NCBI RefSeq assembly: GCF_900324465.2
Contig: NC_046623.1
Location: 15,033,721 to 15,097,720, forward strand
Direction of reading: 5' to 3'
DNA length: 64,000 nucleotides
Origin: Anabas testudineus
Taxonomy: Eukaryota > Chordata > Actinopteri > Anabantiformes > Anabantidae
This document shows positions 48,205-60,816 of this stretch, one piece after another. How positions within the stretch are numbered: the first letter of the stretch is position 1; the number at the start of each line of letters is the position of its first letter. A program made the translations under genes and the position numbers. Below the pieces are notes generated by a model. That model was not told the origin of the DNA. It saw only the letters and a list, made by a program, of their open reading frames with translations, and searched no databases.

Positions 48205-51200
48205 ATGAGCTATTCTTGTACCAGCAGAGGCAACAGCCAGGACCCATCAAGCGCTAAGAAGCCTGTCGGTGATAATCCAGGCAGAGACACCGGAGGCACC
48301 GACAGCAGCGGTAACGGCAGCCCAAAGCAAACGGCGGCGATGAAAGTGAAGAAAGGATGCAACTCGACCGACGTGGGGGTCCCGGTGATCACGGAGGAGG
48401 ACCTGCTCGCCAGCGCAGTGATCACTCCGGAGGATGTTCTGGGCTTACAGAAGATCACAGAGAGTAAGTTTGGTGTTACTGTGTCGGTAGTTGAGTGATA
48501 AAGGGAGACAGAGGTGCTTCAGTGTGACAGCTCCTATGTGAGTCACACATCACGTCACTGTCCCTGTATTTATGGAGCCTAATGTATAAAAGGCCCTGTT
48601 GAAACGCATGAGAATGCATCTTTGGAGGGGTGCAGATGTGCATTTACCCTCCTGTGCTGGCTCCTCGGTAGACCTGTGACCTGCAGAGGAGGTGTCAGCC
48701 TGTGTTGTGTCCCCCATGGAGGTGGGGGAGAGATGTGTGCTGCTTAAAAACACCATGTGTGAGAAGGACATGCAGCCACGGCTGGGAAGTGAGACGGCGG
48801 CGTAACCCCCAGATGTTAATTGCTGAACAAGCCAGACTTACTTTTATCCTCTTATACCACACCAACCTTGAGTAGCTTGCTTTCACTTCACGTTGATTGC
48901 AAAGAGTGAGTTTCTGGGGTGACCGAGGGGTCCAATGCTTCCTTTTGCACAAGTTCACATCTGGTTCACTGCAGATGTTTTCACCTTTTTCTTTCTTGTC
49001 ACTTCAGAGTCTCCTCCAATAATGACCAAGGTTGAAATTTCGTCCGCTGTGAAGGGTTAATGCAGTTTTTAATTATGTCCCACCCTCTAAATCTCAAACA
49101 AGCCTCTTATGCAGAAACACAGAGTTACAGCAGTCAGGCTCTTATGTGCACACCTACATCTACATCTCAGGTCTTAAAATAGCATTGAGCTAACAGGTGG
49201 CCAGCGGGGCATTTGACTATTTAAAGGCCAGAATAACCTAACTTACACAACACAGTTACATTTTCCTGTAGCTCAACATGTTGTGATAAGGAGTGACATA
49301 TTTCTTTCCCAGCTCTTGCTAACATCCTCTGGCTCAGCCCCTCTTCTACTGAGGGTTTGTGGTTTCTTCTCTGTGCCTTATCCAGCCGGTTTAGCTGCGA
49401 CTGACGTGTAGTACACACGCGTGTGTGTCTATGTTTGTGTTTTTATCTGTAAGTGTGTTGCTGTTCATCCCCAAGAGTGAGTCTGTGTAGGGATTGTCAT
49501 CCAGCTGCACAGTGACACACACGGGGGGGGGGGGGGGGGGGGGGCAGCCTAATGACTGTGTCTCCCTCGCTGGACCCTATCATGATCTTGGAAACTCTCA
49601 CTTTCATATATTGCATCGTCATCGGTAAAGGCAAGAGGAGGCATGTGTGAATCACCACAGCAACATGGGTATACGCTTGAATCACTACGGCAACATGAAG
49701 CATCTCCCCTTGGTTACGGCCAGTGGAGCGTGCATCTCTGTTCTCCCACACACTTCCTCCACTACTTTCCTTCCTTTTGTTTTTTTCCCCGGATGACATA
49801 GAGATATAAGAATATCCTCACACACACACACACTTGACTCTGGTGGTCCAACAGTGGTTGTGCACTGTTTACATTACTCAGCAGAGTTCAAACTGAATTC
49901 AGTAATAAAAGTTTAAAGTTGATAGTGAACCTGCTTTGTTGTCTCAGTATCGCAGGAAAGGAAACTTCACTTTGTGTAAGATAAATCCTCAGACAGGACA
50001 CAGTCGTTGCATTTTGACAAATGAAATACAAAAGCAAAGATTTAATACTTACTGTTAAAGAAGGAACACTGTACCAAGTAAAAGCAACAGTCAGCACCAG
50101 CTTTTAAAAAGTTTATGCTGTGTTTTTAGTATCAGTCTGACCCACATGTGAGGCTCTCTTCCTTCCCTCTTCCCCACATCCGTCTTCATTTCTCCTGTCC
50201 TTGATTTTAAGTTCAGCCCCATTTTTACACAGTATGTTCTCACTGAGGTGAGATCGGTTCATCTAAAGTTCACTCACTACCTAGAAACTGTTGCAAATTT
50301 TATGTAGAAGACATATACAGCTGTATTACAACAGTATTTCAAGCTACTGACAATATATACAGCACCATTTCTACTGCCCCAACCTACATGCAGGTTATAC
50401 CCAGAACAGGTCACATACTTTAAGGTTAGCAGGATCCATCCACTGGGAATCGTGAACGCCAGTACAAATGTTCAATGACATTCCTTCTGCACTAGTTCCA
50501 CGTTGTTAGTGTTTTTGCTAGTAATTTAGTTCATTATAAACATGTATTGAACAATATTAAAGTTAAACTAAACTCCTAAAAACTCCTGCTTGTTTTTACC
50601 TGCAGGATGCTTTGCAGCTACTAAAACCCCAACGTCTCCTAGATCACAGACTACATTGAAGTAACAATAACATGACATTAACAATATTTTCCTTATGCAA
50701 GTCACCATGTTCATGCTAAAACTGGATGTTATGCAATGACAATGAAAGGGGAGTCATATGAGCGTTACAAGCACTTCAGCTACCACGGCTTCATCTGCTT
50801 TCATCCAGACCATCTTCACTGCACCCTTGCTGCTTTAACCCTGCCCCCTCTCTACAGTGATTAGTTGGATTTGCCTTCATACAAGAAAGTAAACCGGATT
50901 AGTCCATGTGAGCTGTGTTGGGCCTGAGCGCCTTCCTCCTTCAAACAAACCCATAGATCCTCCTTTTTATTAAAACACAGTGGAGCCTTCTTCATCTGTC
51001 ATATTTTCATGACTGTTTTACTGTAATATCCTGCAAGTGTCAGCAGGTAGTGGCTGTGTTTTTCATCTTCTGTGAGGCCACACTGATGCTGTAGTTTGTA
51101 GAGGCTAAAACCAAGATCAATATATGAAAGAAAATGAAATCAGATAATCACATAATCAGATTTGATCTTTTTTAACACATAGTGTTGCTGGTCAGACTTT

Positions 51201-54200
51201 TAAATATAAATGAAAACGATATTTAGCAGTAAAATATAAACCCAGATTTAAATATATGAATATGTGTTGAATCCAACGGTGGTAAATGTCCTTCTACTTA
51301 CACCACAGTTTGAACCTGGCCTGTTACAGCTCTGACTAAAGCTGTGAGATGAGATGTGGAGACAGAGACAGAGCTTCATGTCTGAGACGTGGAAGCTGTT
51401 CAGCAGTAGAGCTGCTGTCTGTATTGTATGTGGTAGAGAAGCACTCACACAGCTGAAGGAAAGCTGATTGTTTATGTGGTATAAATGGACATCTTAACGC
51501 TGGCAAAAATAACCTACAGGTGAAACGAACCCGAGAGTGGTGGGTGGTAATCTCTGGACTGAAACACTTCTCCTACTTTTACCTGTAAGGCCTCCGTGTT
51601 CGAGTTCATTAATAGGCAGCGGTTACACTGCAGCCTCAGCAGTGTTTTTGAGGTAAATGCCAGAATCAGCCTGTGAATATGTTCACAGCGACATGTTAGC
51701 GTGATAACTTTGCTAACTACAGTTAAAAATAAGTTCAGCTGCGAGTGGTGGAAATGTTGCAGCTGTTGATAAGATCACAGGTTGTGAAAAATAGATTTTG
51801 TTTACCAGTTGATGACGCAGCACATGTCAAAAGAGCGAATGCAAGTTTTAACAAATTCCACTGTGTCCTGTGGAACTTAGAAATAAGAAAAATAGCCACA
51901 AAGAGAAAGTGACAGCCTGTGGAAATTATGATGACTTCACTCATATAGAACTACTGACTACTACTCCGCTACCTCGAAGCTCGGGTAAGTGAATTCATCA
52001 CCGTTCACACTGCTATGATAATTCTTCTGAGGTCAGTACAAAACCAGCACCGCTTAAAAGGTCGGGAGCTCCAGAGCTGCAACAGTTAACACTTCATGGT
52101 TCGCGTTGCTTTGGCAGCGGCACTTTAACCAGACACATTTAAAAACAACCGAGCAGACGACAGCTTTCAGACACAAGTAATGGAAGCTCTGTTTCTAGAG
52201 ATTACATCGAGTGATGGTGATGATTGACTTTTCAGCTCAGTTTAACTTAAATAATCTGATTCCTACAGTCAAACTAATGTTGTTCCATACAGTCCGATCT
52301 TCACTTCAAAATGGGTGAATGCTACAACTTGTAGTGTTTGTAACCTTAGTTTTTGGGCCACTGAGTTCGATCTGCTCCTCTTTTCTTCTTGTTCTGTTGA
52401 TATAGGCTCTGTACAAGTGCATGTACTATGAGTTTTCATGTAGATAATTAAATTAAAATTTAAATTATTTTTACTCTGATTTATGTCCTAATGCATTCAA
52501 ACATTGTGCTGAAAGAGATTTAAACAGAAACATATTGTATCATCACCGTTTTCAGACAGAACAGAGAATGACAGGGAGAATATGGAAATGAGCTGCATAT
52601 TTTAGCGCAGTTGTCCACACCCAAAACAACCGACAGCTTAATTAGACGTTCTTGGTGCTATATGGTCTTTTTAAAATGTGGTATTTGTTTCTAGTTTCAC
52701 TTTTTGGTTTTCATAAACATATAAAATAATGATTGTAAACTAGCAGAAACTTTCTTTCATGCTCACAGTACTACACTAACTTAACCTGCAGTATAATTTA
52801 AACATTTGATCATGTTGAAGTTAAACATGAAAAGCTACTTAAGAAATGTGAAGAGAAGAACTGCGGTCACTGGAAGACCACCCACCAATCTGCAGCTCAA
52901 GTGGGACAGACTGAACCAGATCCCGTTATTAGTGTCAGCTGTAATGTTCATCAGCCTCCAGTACAGTTTCATGTGCCACTGATCTTAAACACGTCTACTG
53001 GAAGGTTCCTAAGATCCATCCTGTCCCAGCATTATCTGGGTGAACTGCTAAAATGAGCTCCGAACTGTTTATTTTGGCTGAATCTAGGTCATATGATGCA
53101 GTTTTTGTTGAACTGTGGGCCTGACCTAGTCTGGTTGTATTCTGGTGATTTCTGCCACATCTGCAGTGAGTAAAGAGGAAGGACATCAAAACACAAAAAA
53201 CACAATATAAAGCACTGAAAAATGTCTTTTTCTGATATTTAATATCTGTTTTTTAGCCTTTTGACGAGTAAAAGTAGGGTGTTGGGTGTATGGATAGTGT
53301 GGGCGTCTCTAGATCTCCAGGGCACCTGCATCAAAATACCACATAAATATTATTTGAATAAATAAGTTGGACTTAATCTTACAATGAGTAAACACAATAT
53401 GAAACCCCAAATACATGTGTCTGCATATGATTGAACCTAATGTAAATGAAGTGATTTGAAGTCATTCAGTCAGTCACTTGTAAAGTTGGACTTATTACTT
53501 ACACATACATGTAAATACATATTATTTATAAGTGGTGTACATCATTAGTTAATCAGCAGGTCAATACATTTGCGAAGTGGTGAGACTGAAGTTTCGGAAT
53601 AATTTTTTTTCTAAATTCTCATGGTGAAATTTGAAGAAGTGGTTTGCAGACATGCTTCCTGTTTCCAGCAGCGTTTGCCTCACACCCACAGCTCAGCTTT
53701 GACTGTTAATAGTCACTTTAGTTTGTTGCATAATTCAGTTTCGATTGCTGTGACCATGCAGACACAGTCCAGACACACACACACACACTCACACACACAG
53801 AAACCTTAGGAGGTGTGTGCGATCACAGCCCAGAAGGAAAGCTGACAGTGATAAACAGGAGTCTGTTGGTGGCTTCTATCAGCAAGTTGTCCTCAGATGA
53901 CTCTGAGTGTGTGTGTGTGTGTCCTGAGGTGACAGACTTCATGTAACTACACACAGAGACACACATTCGCATGCAACAAACTCAATCGTTGTGCATCACA
54001 TGACAACAACTTGTACAAACACACGGGCTCTAAAGAGAATTGAAGTGGCATTTGTGGCATTCAGCAACTTTCTCGTACTGCAGTTAGTTTTAGTTACGAA
54101 TGACAGTGACAGTGAGACTGGCCGTGCTTCACGGGGAAAGAACACACACCATCATCGAATGACGTTGGCGTCATCAGAATTATTTTGGACCTTAAATGAA

Positions 54201-54669
54201 ATTGATATAATTAAAATATGCAACATGTATACTCCTCTTTAATATCAGTTAATGTTGTCTATAACATTCATGCAGCCTTTAATTGCAATTTAAGAATCAC
54301 TGGTTATTCTCCTGGTCAAATCTCATGTACACGCAGCTCCTCTTGAACAGTCTTAAACTAGCGATTCACAACACGTTTGTGCAGCTAAGAGATTTTGGGG
54401 AATCCAGTTTGAGACATTAAAGATAAAAACGGTCGTGCATGAGGCCCATTGTTCTCATGGGACTTCATTAGGAGGCTCAAAGGTAACTATTAGCACTGAG
54501 TTAACAAAAGGACAAGGACAGCACCAGCTGTGGCACAGTATATTAAACCCTCTGCACACACACACAAATACACACACATACACTACTGTTATTAATGGTC
54601 CCATTTTTGCCAGCAGAGATATCGTATGATATTAATTAAAATCATGTGGCTGCTGTCGGTCTTTTGTTT

Positions 54670-54710
<41 letters not shown>

Positions 54711-57700
54711 AGGCTGTGTGAATCTTCAGGTGTTGTACAGTAGTTAATGGACCACAGTTTGCATAGCTGATGAGTTTAGAAGAGCAAATCTGACAGAGTA
54801 GCAAGGGCAGTGCAGCATCACAACGAATCAGCTCTGTCAGGAACACTCGCCTCATACAGTAAATGGAGTTGACAACATGCTGTGACTTTGGGGTATGCTT
54901 CCTCTTCGGGGATGCTCCAGCGTGAATATATAAACATTAGAAAACACGCAGGGAGGATTGAGCGTAATCCTTCGGGGAGAGTTAATATGTGGAAGTAAAC
55001 ACCAGGAAAAACAGCAGAGCTAAAGCAAGTGGAGGCTCCAGCTCATCCTGCAGCTTTAGCACAGTAGTAAAATATTTACTGATATTATTTTAACCTGCAA
55101 TAACTGCAAGTAGCAGAAACCGGCTGTATCAACGTTTACTGAGAATTGATTTGATAAACTTGTTACCAAACAGTTTCTGGGTTGCACTTCCTTTCATTGG
55201 CTGCCCAGACCTTCACTGCAGCCAACTTTAACTTTTGCTGTGGGAGCTCCCAGCCTTTAATCTGTTCTTCAGCTCTTCTGCTTTCGATGCATTTACATAC
55301 ATTTGCTAAATCTGAGTGCACAGAATGCTCCTGCATACATCTGCATTGTTTTTGCCAGCATTGATTTAATTGAAATGCCAGTTTGCCAGCATTAGGGCCA
55401 CTGGTGAGCGTTTGTCTGTCTAGTCTTGTGTCCACTTCAACATGTTGAATTGACAGCACACACCAAACACTACCCGACGGTATAGGGAGTCATTTCATAG
55501 TGCCACTTCTGACCCAGATGAAGGCGGTGTGAGGCGACACAGCAGTCGGTCTAGGTCGCCTCTGGCTCTTTCATGTTGGCATTACACACTCAAGCCATAA
55601 CATAACCAATACCCTGTTTGACAGATGATGTGCAGCTCATTTTTTACTTTCTCTCCTTATAATATTTGCAGCACTATGTGCTGGTCTCGTTTGCCAGTTT
55701 TAAATGTACATTTGGACAGAAACCAGGCAGTTTGTGATGCTCCAGTCTTATAAATAAAAAAATCCCACTGTCACACCAACCCTTAAATGAACACTTCTTC
55801 TGCTTTCTTAATTTGTCATCATTCGATCTACAGAATTAGATGGTTCCTTTCTCGGTATAGCATAAGAAGCTGATGGAAGCATCTGTAAATGTCATGTTGC
55901 TATCTTGTTAGTGCGACGCATCGGGCGTCGATGTGGCATAAAGAACAGCCGGTGGGTTGATTGGTCAGAGCCGCCACCGTTAGCGATTTATCGCTCTGTA
56001 CTGACAGTGTTTGAGTGAACAGATGTGATCGTCTCGCTGTTAATTGACACACCGTGTGTCTGCGTCACAAGAGCACGTCCATCATGAGAAACAGCAGAAC
56101 ATGAGAAGGAAGAACAGTCACTGAGCTGAGAGATGGACGTTTGAGATTTGCAGCTTCTGCTTGGCACGAGGCGAGCGTGCAGGCCTCAGTGGAGACGACG
56201 GAGAGATGCTACACCTGCTGGTCAGTGGTATCAGTCGGATCAGGCGGGAAGCAGGAAGTGTTTGCTCTACCGGGGAACGCTAATAAGCAGTGACACTGCC
56301 TGGTTAGGGCAGGAAGGATTAGAGGAACAAAAATAACTTGATTCTCCTTCTTACTGTGTGTGTGTGTGTGTGTTTGTTTGTGAGGAAATTGCTCCTCTAA
56401 CATAGTTTTTTACCAAATATGTTAAGAATAATCTGAAACTGTAGTAAAGTGATTATCAGTAGTAACATTATCATTATTTATTTATATAAGTTAAATAACC
56501 TACTTAATTTCCAAAATACCTCCATTACTAAAGAAAAGAAACATTTGACAGCTGGCTAATTAGGTGTTTCAAATATTGTAATAAATAGAAAATAAATGAA
56601 CCTGCTTCTTGATCAGCATTAAATAATAATAACACATTTGAAACCCTTTTCAATTTAACAAAATATAACACAAAACTTTCCCTAAATGAAATAATAATCT
56701 ACAGATTGCTCTCTGTCTGCTCTCCTGACACCAGCTTTCACCTGAGATGCTTCTCATGTGAAGCCACATTATCTGTTTTATTGATGTACAGGAAATTATG
56801 TTTTTTTTTTATGAAAAGTGTTTTTTTAAGTATTCTTATTCTTAGTTTAATCTGTCTTTCATTCTCTCTCTCTCTCAGATTATCTTTGTAGCCCGGACGA
56901 GAACATTTACAACATCGACTTCACCAGGTTCAAAATCAGAGACATGGAAACGGGCACCGTGCTGTTTGAAATCACCAAACCTCCATCTACAGGCGAGTCG
57001 CTGAACTACTCGACACATGTGTCTCATTTCACTTTTATGTTTGTTCTACTTGATATCTGGAATAAAAAGATTATAAACGTATGTTAGAATATTTATTTCA
57101 CTCCATTCTGCCCTGTTTCCTCACCTTAGACAAAGCAGGGGAAAAGAGAGACATTGACCCAAACGCCGGACGGTTTGTCCGTTATCAGTTCACCCCCGCT
57201 TTTCTCCGACTGCGGCAAGTTGGAGCCACGTAAGTGAGAACGTGTGTGAATCTTTATTTATAAGAACGCGTCACCAACGGAAAGATTGCTGTATCCTTCT
57301 CTCTCAACTGAAGCTTTCTATCTTCTTCCTCCCTGCAGAGTTGAGTTCACAGTTGGAGACATGCCCATAGAGAACTTCAGAATGATCGAGAGACATTATT
57401 TCAGAGAAAAGTTGCTCAAGAGTTTTGACTTCGAGTTCGGCTTCTGCATGCCGAGCAGCAAGAACACCTGTGAACACATCTACGAATTCCCACCTCTATC
57501 TGAGGACCTCAGTAAGTCGAAATTATGTGATGTGATCCCCTTTCTGTGCATGTACGTCACTGTGTGAGTAGCAATAGACTGTAACTTTGACAGATACCAC
57601 ACAGGATTTAGCAGAGTAGAACTGCTGAAGCTTCATGTGAGCCTCAGATGAACTTTGAACTGTGCAAGAACAGGATTTTAATAACTGTGATGTTTCTGTG

Positions 57701-57824
57701 CCTGCTCACAGTTAGAGAGATGATCCTGCACCCGTATGAGACGCAGTCCGACAGCTTCTACTTTGTGGACAATAAGCTGGTGATGCACAACAAGGCAGAC
57801 TACTCGTACAACGGCGGCACGTAG
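48205..57824 (+). CDS. unc119: unc119, lipid-binding ciliary/synaptic chaperone
   Basis: UNC119 binds myristoylated N-termini (transducin alpha, ciliary cargo, Src kinases) and releases them through ARL3. Five exons, 48205-48463, 56879-56992, 57130-57229, 57339-57511 and 57712-57824, join in frame: 252 residues from the first Met, or 207 from the Met at 48340. The beta-sandwich (PDE-delta-like) domain is nearly identical to human: [87 protein letters not shown] and [20 protein letters not shown]. The inner start MKVKKG equals the human UNC119 N-terminus; the upstream 45 residues are polar and low in complexity. Intron 2 has a GC donor (56993). Intron 1 is 8.4 kb. Confidence 0.97.
49523..49544 (+). 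repeat. Poly-G run, 22 bases
   Basis: Uninterrupted G homopolymer after CACACAC, in unc119 intron 1. Unusual in a vertebrate genome and length may be a sequencing or assembly artefact. Confidence 0.9.
54675..54708 (+). repeat. GT microsatellite
   Basis: About 17 GT units in unc119 intron 1. Confidence 0.95.
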
Positions 57825-59330
57825 AGTCAACACACAGACACGAGAGACAGGTGGATGTGCGGACTGACTGTGCACTGGTGGAGCCTCCTCACACATGGAC
57901 ACACATAGTTCACAGCTTGGTGAGACGTCTCTGTAACAAAGTGTGTTTGTAACATGATGAACCAGCATTTTTTTTAAGTATCTGATTTGTTTTTCCCTCT
58001 CTAGTCATGTTACAAAAGTAGTAGTGAGAAAAAAAATGATAGAAATAATTTTTTCATTCCTCTACATGTTAGAGTTAGAATAAAATCTTGTTTTTAGAAG
58101 ATTTTTGAGGAATCTCTTTCTCAGATTCACAGAGTGTGTGTGTGTGTTTTGTATGATTGTCTGTATGTAAGTATGTCAGTTTGAAGCATGATTACTGGTC
58201 TGGTGGATAAATATTACTTTTAATGTCAATAATGTGGTCAATCAGCTGGTTTGAAGGTCAAATAGATTTCCAAAACCTGTTAGTACGTTTTCTACAGTAG
58301 GCAGTAGCTGGTCATTTTGAAATGATCGGACTTATTCCCTGTTTCCTTATCCCTTTGTTACTTATTTATTTCTCGGGTTGTGTGATCTGTATTAATTGTA
58401 GGCTGTATGTGTTTATTGTCTTTACTCGAAGCACAATGAGGACTCTTGTAACAATAAGCTGATCTGATATGACCTTAACAAACTTCTGTTGTACCATCTG
58501 TACTCTTCCAGCCTCACGTTGGTTTGTTTAGGTGATAAAGACATTGTTAAAACTTTTTTTAATTTGTACCCTGTGTGTCCAAGTTAAAGTTTGACTGTTT
58601 GCAAACGCTTCATAGGAGAAGAACAACTTTTTTATATATATATATTTCAGTCAGAAAGGAAGAAGTTTGGGGAATGTAGCAGAAGAAGTTTAAAATCACA
58701 CTTAAATCTAATATATTTTTGTTTATTGTGTGTAATCGAATGTTTGTGTCTCAGCTGCTGTTTTTACCAAGTCCCATTTTCTCCTCTGTTACCTGGTTTC
58801 TGCCTCTTATACATTTCTATCTCATCATTTTCAATCTGAAACATTCCAGCTTGGAACAAGTTAGGACCTGATTGTGTTGATCTGCTTTTATTCGAGGGCA
58901 TTTATTACACAGATCACACAGAAATTAACATTGAACCGCCTTTGGATGCCGCTAAATTGTAATATGCACACTTGACTTTCTCTCTGGCTGTGCTCAGACA
59001 CAACCTGCCTCAAATAGTATTCAAATAGTTCTTTTTTTCAGCATATGTCTCATTGAACCCATCTGTCGAACGCATACTGATATTTACTTTGAAATATTAG
59101 TTGAGCCAGTTCTTCAGAGATCTGCAGCCAGCTCAAAGGATGAAACTCGAACGCACCAGATTTACCTGAATGTTATGTCAAACATGTAACACGGATGTGT
59201 CGAGCAGATTTATTTATGACTGATTGTGACTCATGTACAAATTATTTTGAACAGATGTAAAGTTTTTGACAAATCAAATGTTGGTGTGACTGAACAAAAG
59301 GAAAATAAATAAAGATTTATGGAGCTTTTT
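57825..59330 (+). other. unc119 3'UTR
   Basis: AT-rich sequence after the stop. Overlapping AATAAA signals at 59304-59309 and 59308-59313 would end a 3'UTR of about 1.5 kb. Confidence 0.5.
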
Positions 59331-60816
59331 TGAAATATGTCTTGATTATTTTTTTAATGTGAGCGTTGCACGAACAAAGGAGATTCCACACTTGGTTCAC
59401 ATGATGTTTTATTTTCAGAGTACAAATGACTCGGTACATAAAACTGTAACGTGGATAAAAACACATTACTCTGCTATAGTTATTCTGTATGTCTTTGCAT
59501 TTTCAGTTTATTACATTCAGCTGTAATAAACACAATGGAAACTGACCTCTACTTTGATTGTATGTGGCAGCCTCTTATCTCAAAGTTATCCTTCAACCAA
59601 TCTTTTCATCTGTACGCACTGTGCACGATATTTAGTTATAACTTCCTGTAACTATGGCGTTTTTCAATGCCATAGTTTATGGAATTGTTTTCCTGGCAAG
59701 ATTTAATTAGAAATATTCATACTATTCTTATATTTTTCATTCAATGTGAAGCTGGATCTATGCTTAGAAAAGGAGAAACAACGGGACCGGGTCAATTTAA
59801 AGTAGAGAATGGTGTAAAAGCAACACAGTCTGGTGTTTGTGAGGTTAAAGTCGCTGGCTTTTTCATGCTGATGGCTGGACTTTGGAGAGTCACTGCTCCG
59901 AACCAATAAACCATCCAGCATGTATGTTTTTTTATAGGACAGTTTTTGCATTAAAGAAGCAGGATACAAAATGGTTATTACTGAGTTTAAAGCTGTTGTT
60001 GTAGATAAACTCGATTACCTTGCGATAGCAAGAAGGACAAGCTGTCTGCTGGCTGTGGATCAAACATTGTAAAGACAGATATAAAAGTAGGCCGTAAATG
60101 TTGAACTATTCCTTTAAACACTTCATCTGTAAAGTTTTAGCATGTTTCCAATTTAAGATTTAAAAATTCCCTTGTTACTTTACAAATAATCACCTAAAGT
60201 CTGCAACTTTGGTGTTCACAGATTTCAAAAATAGAAATACAAAGTCAACGCTTGTTCATGGTAAAAACAGTGAGACAAAAACTCAGCTAAAAAACTAAAC
60301 ATGCAACTAACAACAACACGTTAAGGTCCAACAAAAGGACCACAGTAATAAATTAAATTAACTGATACAATTAATTAAATTTTAGCTCATTTACACTGTT
60401 TCTGTAAACAGAACAGCAATTGGAACCATTGCATTATTTTAAATAATTGCTCAGACACACAGTGTGCTGCACATTTTCGTGACATGATATCATAATCCAG
60501 GACAAGGAAATGACCTCAATTGTTTTTTGTTTAGACAAACACGTTCAATTACTGGAATGACACAGAAGTACTTTACAGATAAGTTTAAATGTTTATCTCC
60601 GCTGTAGTGCGTCTATGTAATGTATATTATTTTGAATCACACTTAAAGGAGATGTTTGGCTTTTAACTATTAATGTCTTGATTATTTTGTTATTTATTCA
60701 GTTATAAACATTTTTGCTAATATTTTCAATACTTTCATTAAATAATGTTTTAACGTAAGATCACTGCTGTGTCATTTCCTTGCTCGATCTCCCACTCTTT
60801 GTCTGTGTTTTCTTAC
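59331..60816 (-). other. slc13a2 3'UTR and convergent spacer
   Basis: AT-rich. The minus strand has several AATAAA signals (for instance TTTATT on the plus strand near 59410 and 60693). No gene recognised. The unc119 and slc13a2 transcripts may end within about 100 bp of each other. Confidence 0.4.

Larger units (their letters stand above)
48464..56878 (+). other. unc119 intron 1
   Basis: No coding features recognised. It holds a 22-base G run (49523-49544), short CA/TG runs (about 53774-53800, 54675-54708, 56357-56372) and AT-rich unique sequence. Confidence 0.7.

Noticed and set aside
47642-48250. Overlapping frames on both strands, up to 202 codons, upstream of unc119
   Set aside because: A CpG-rich promoter region with few stops; no domains, and the true unc119 exon lies on the other strand at the end.
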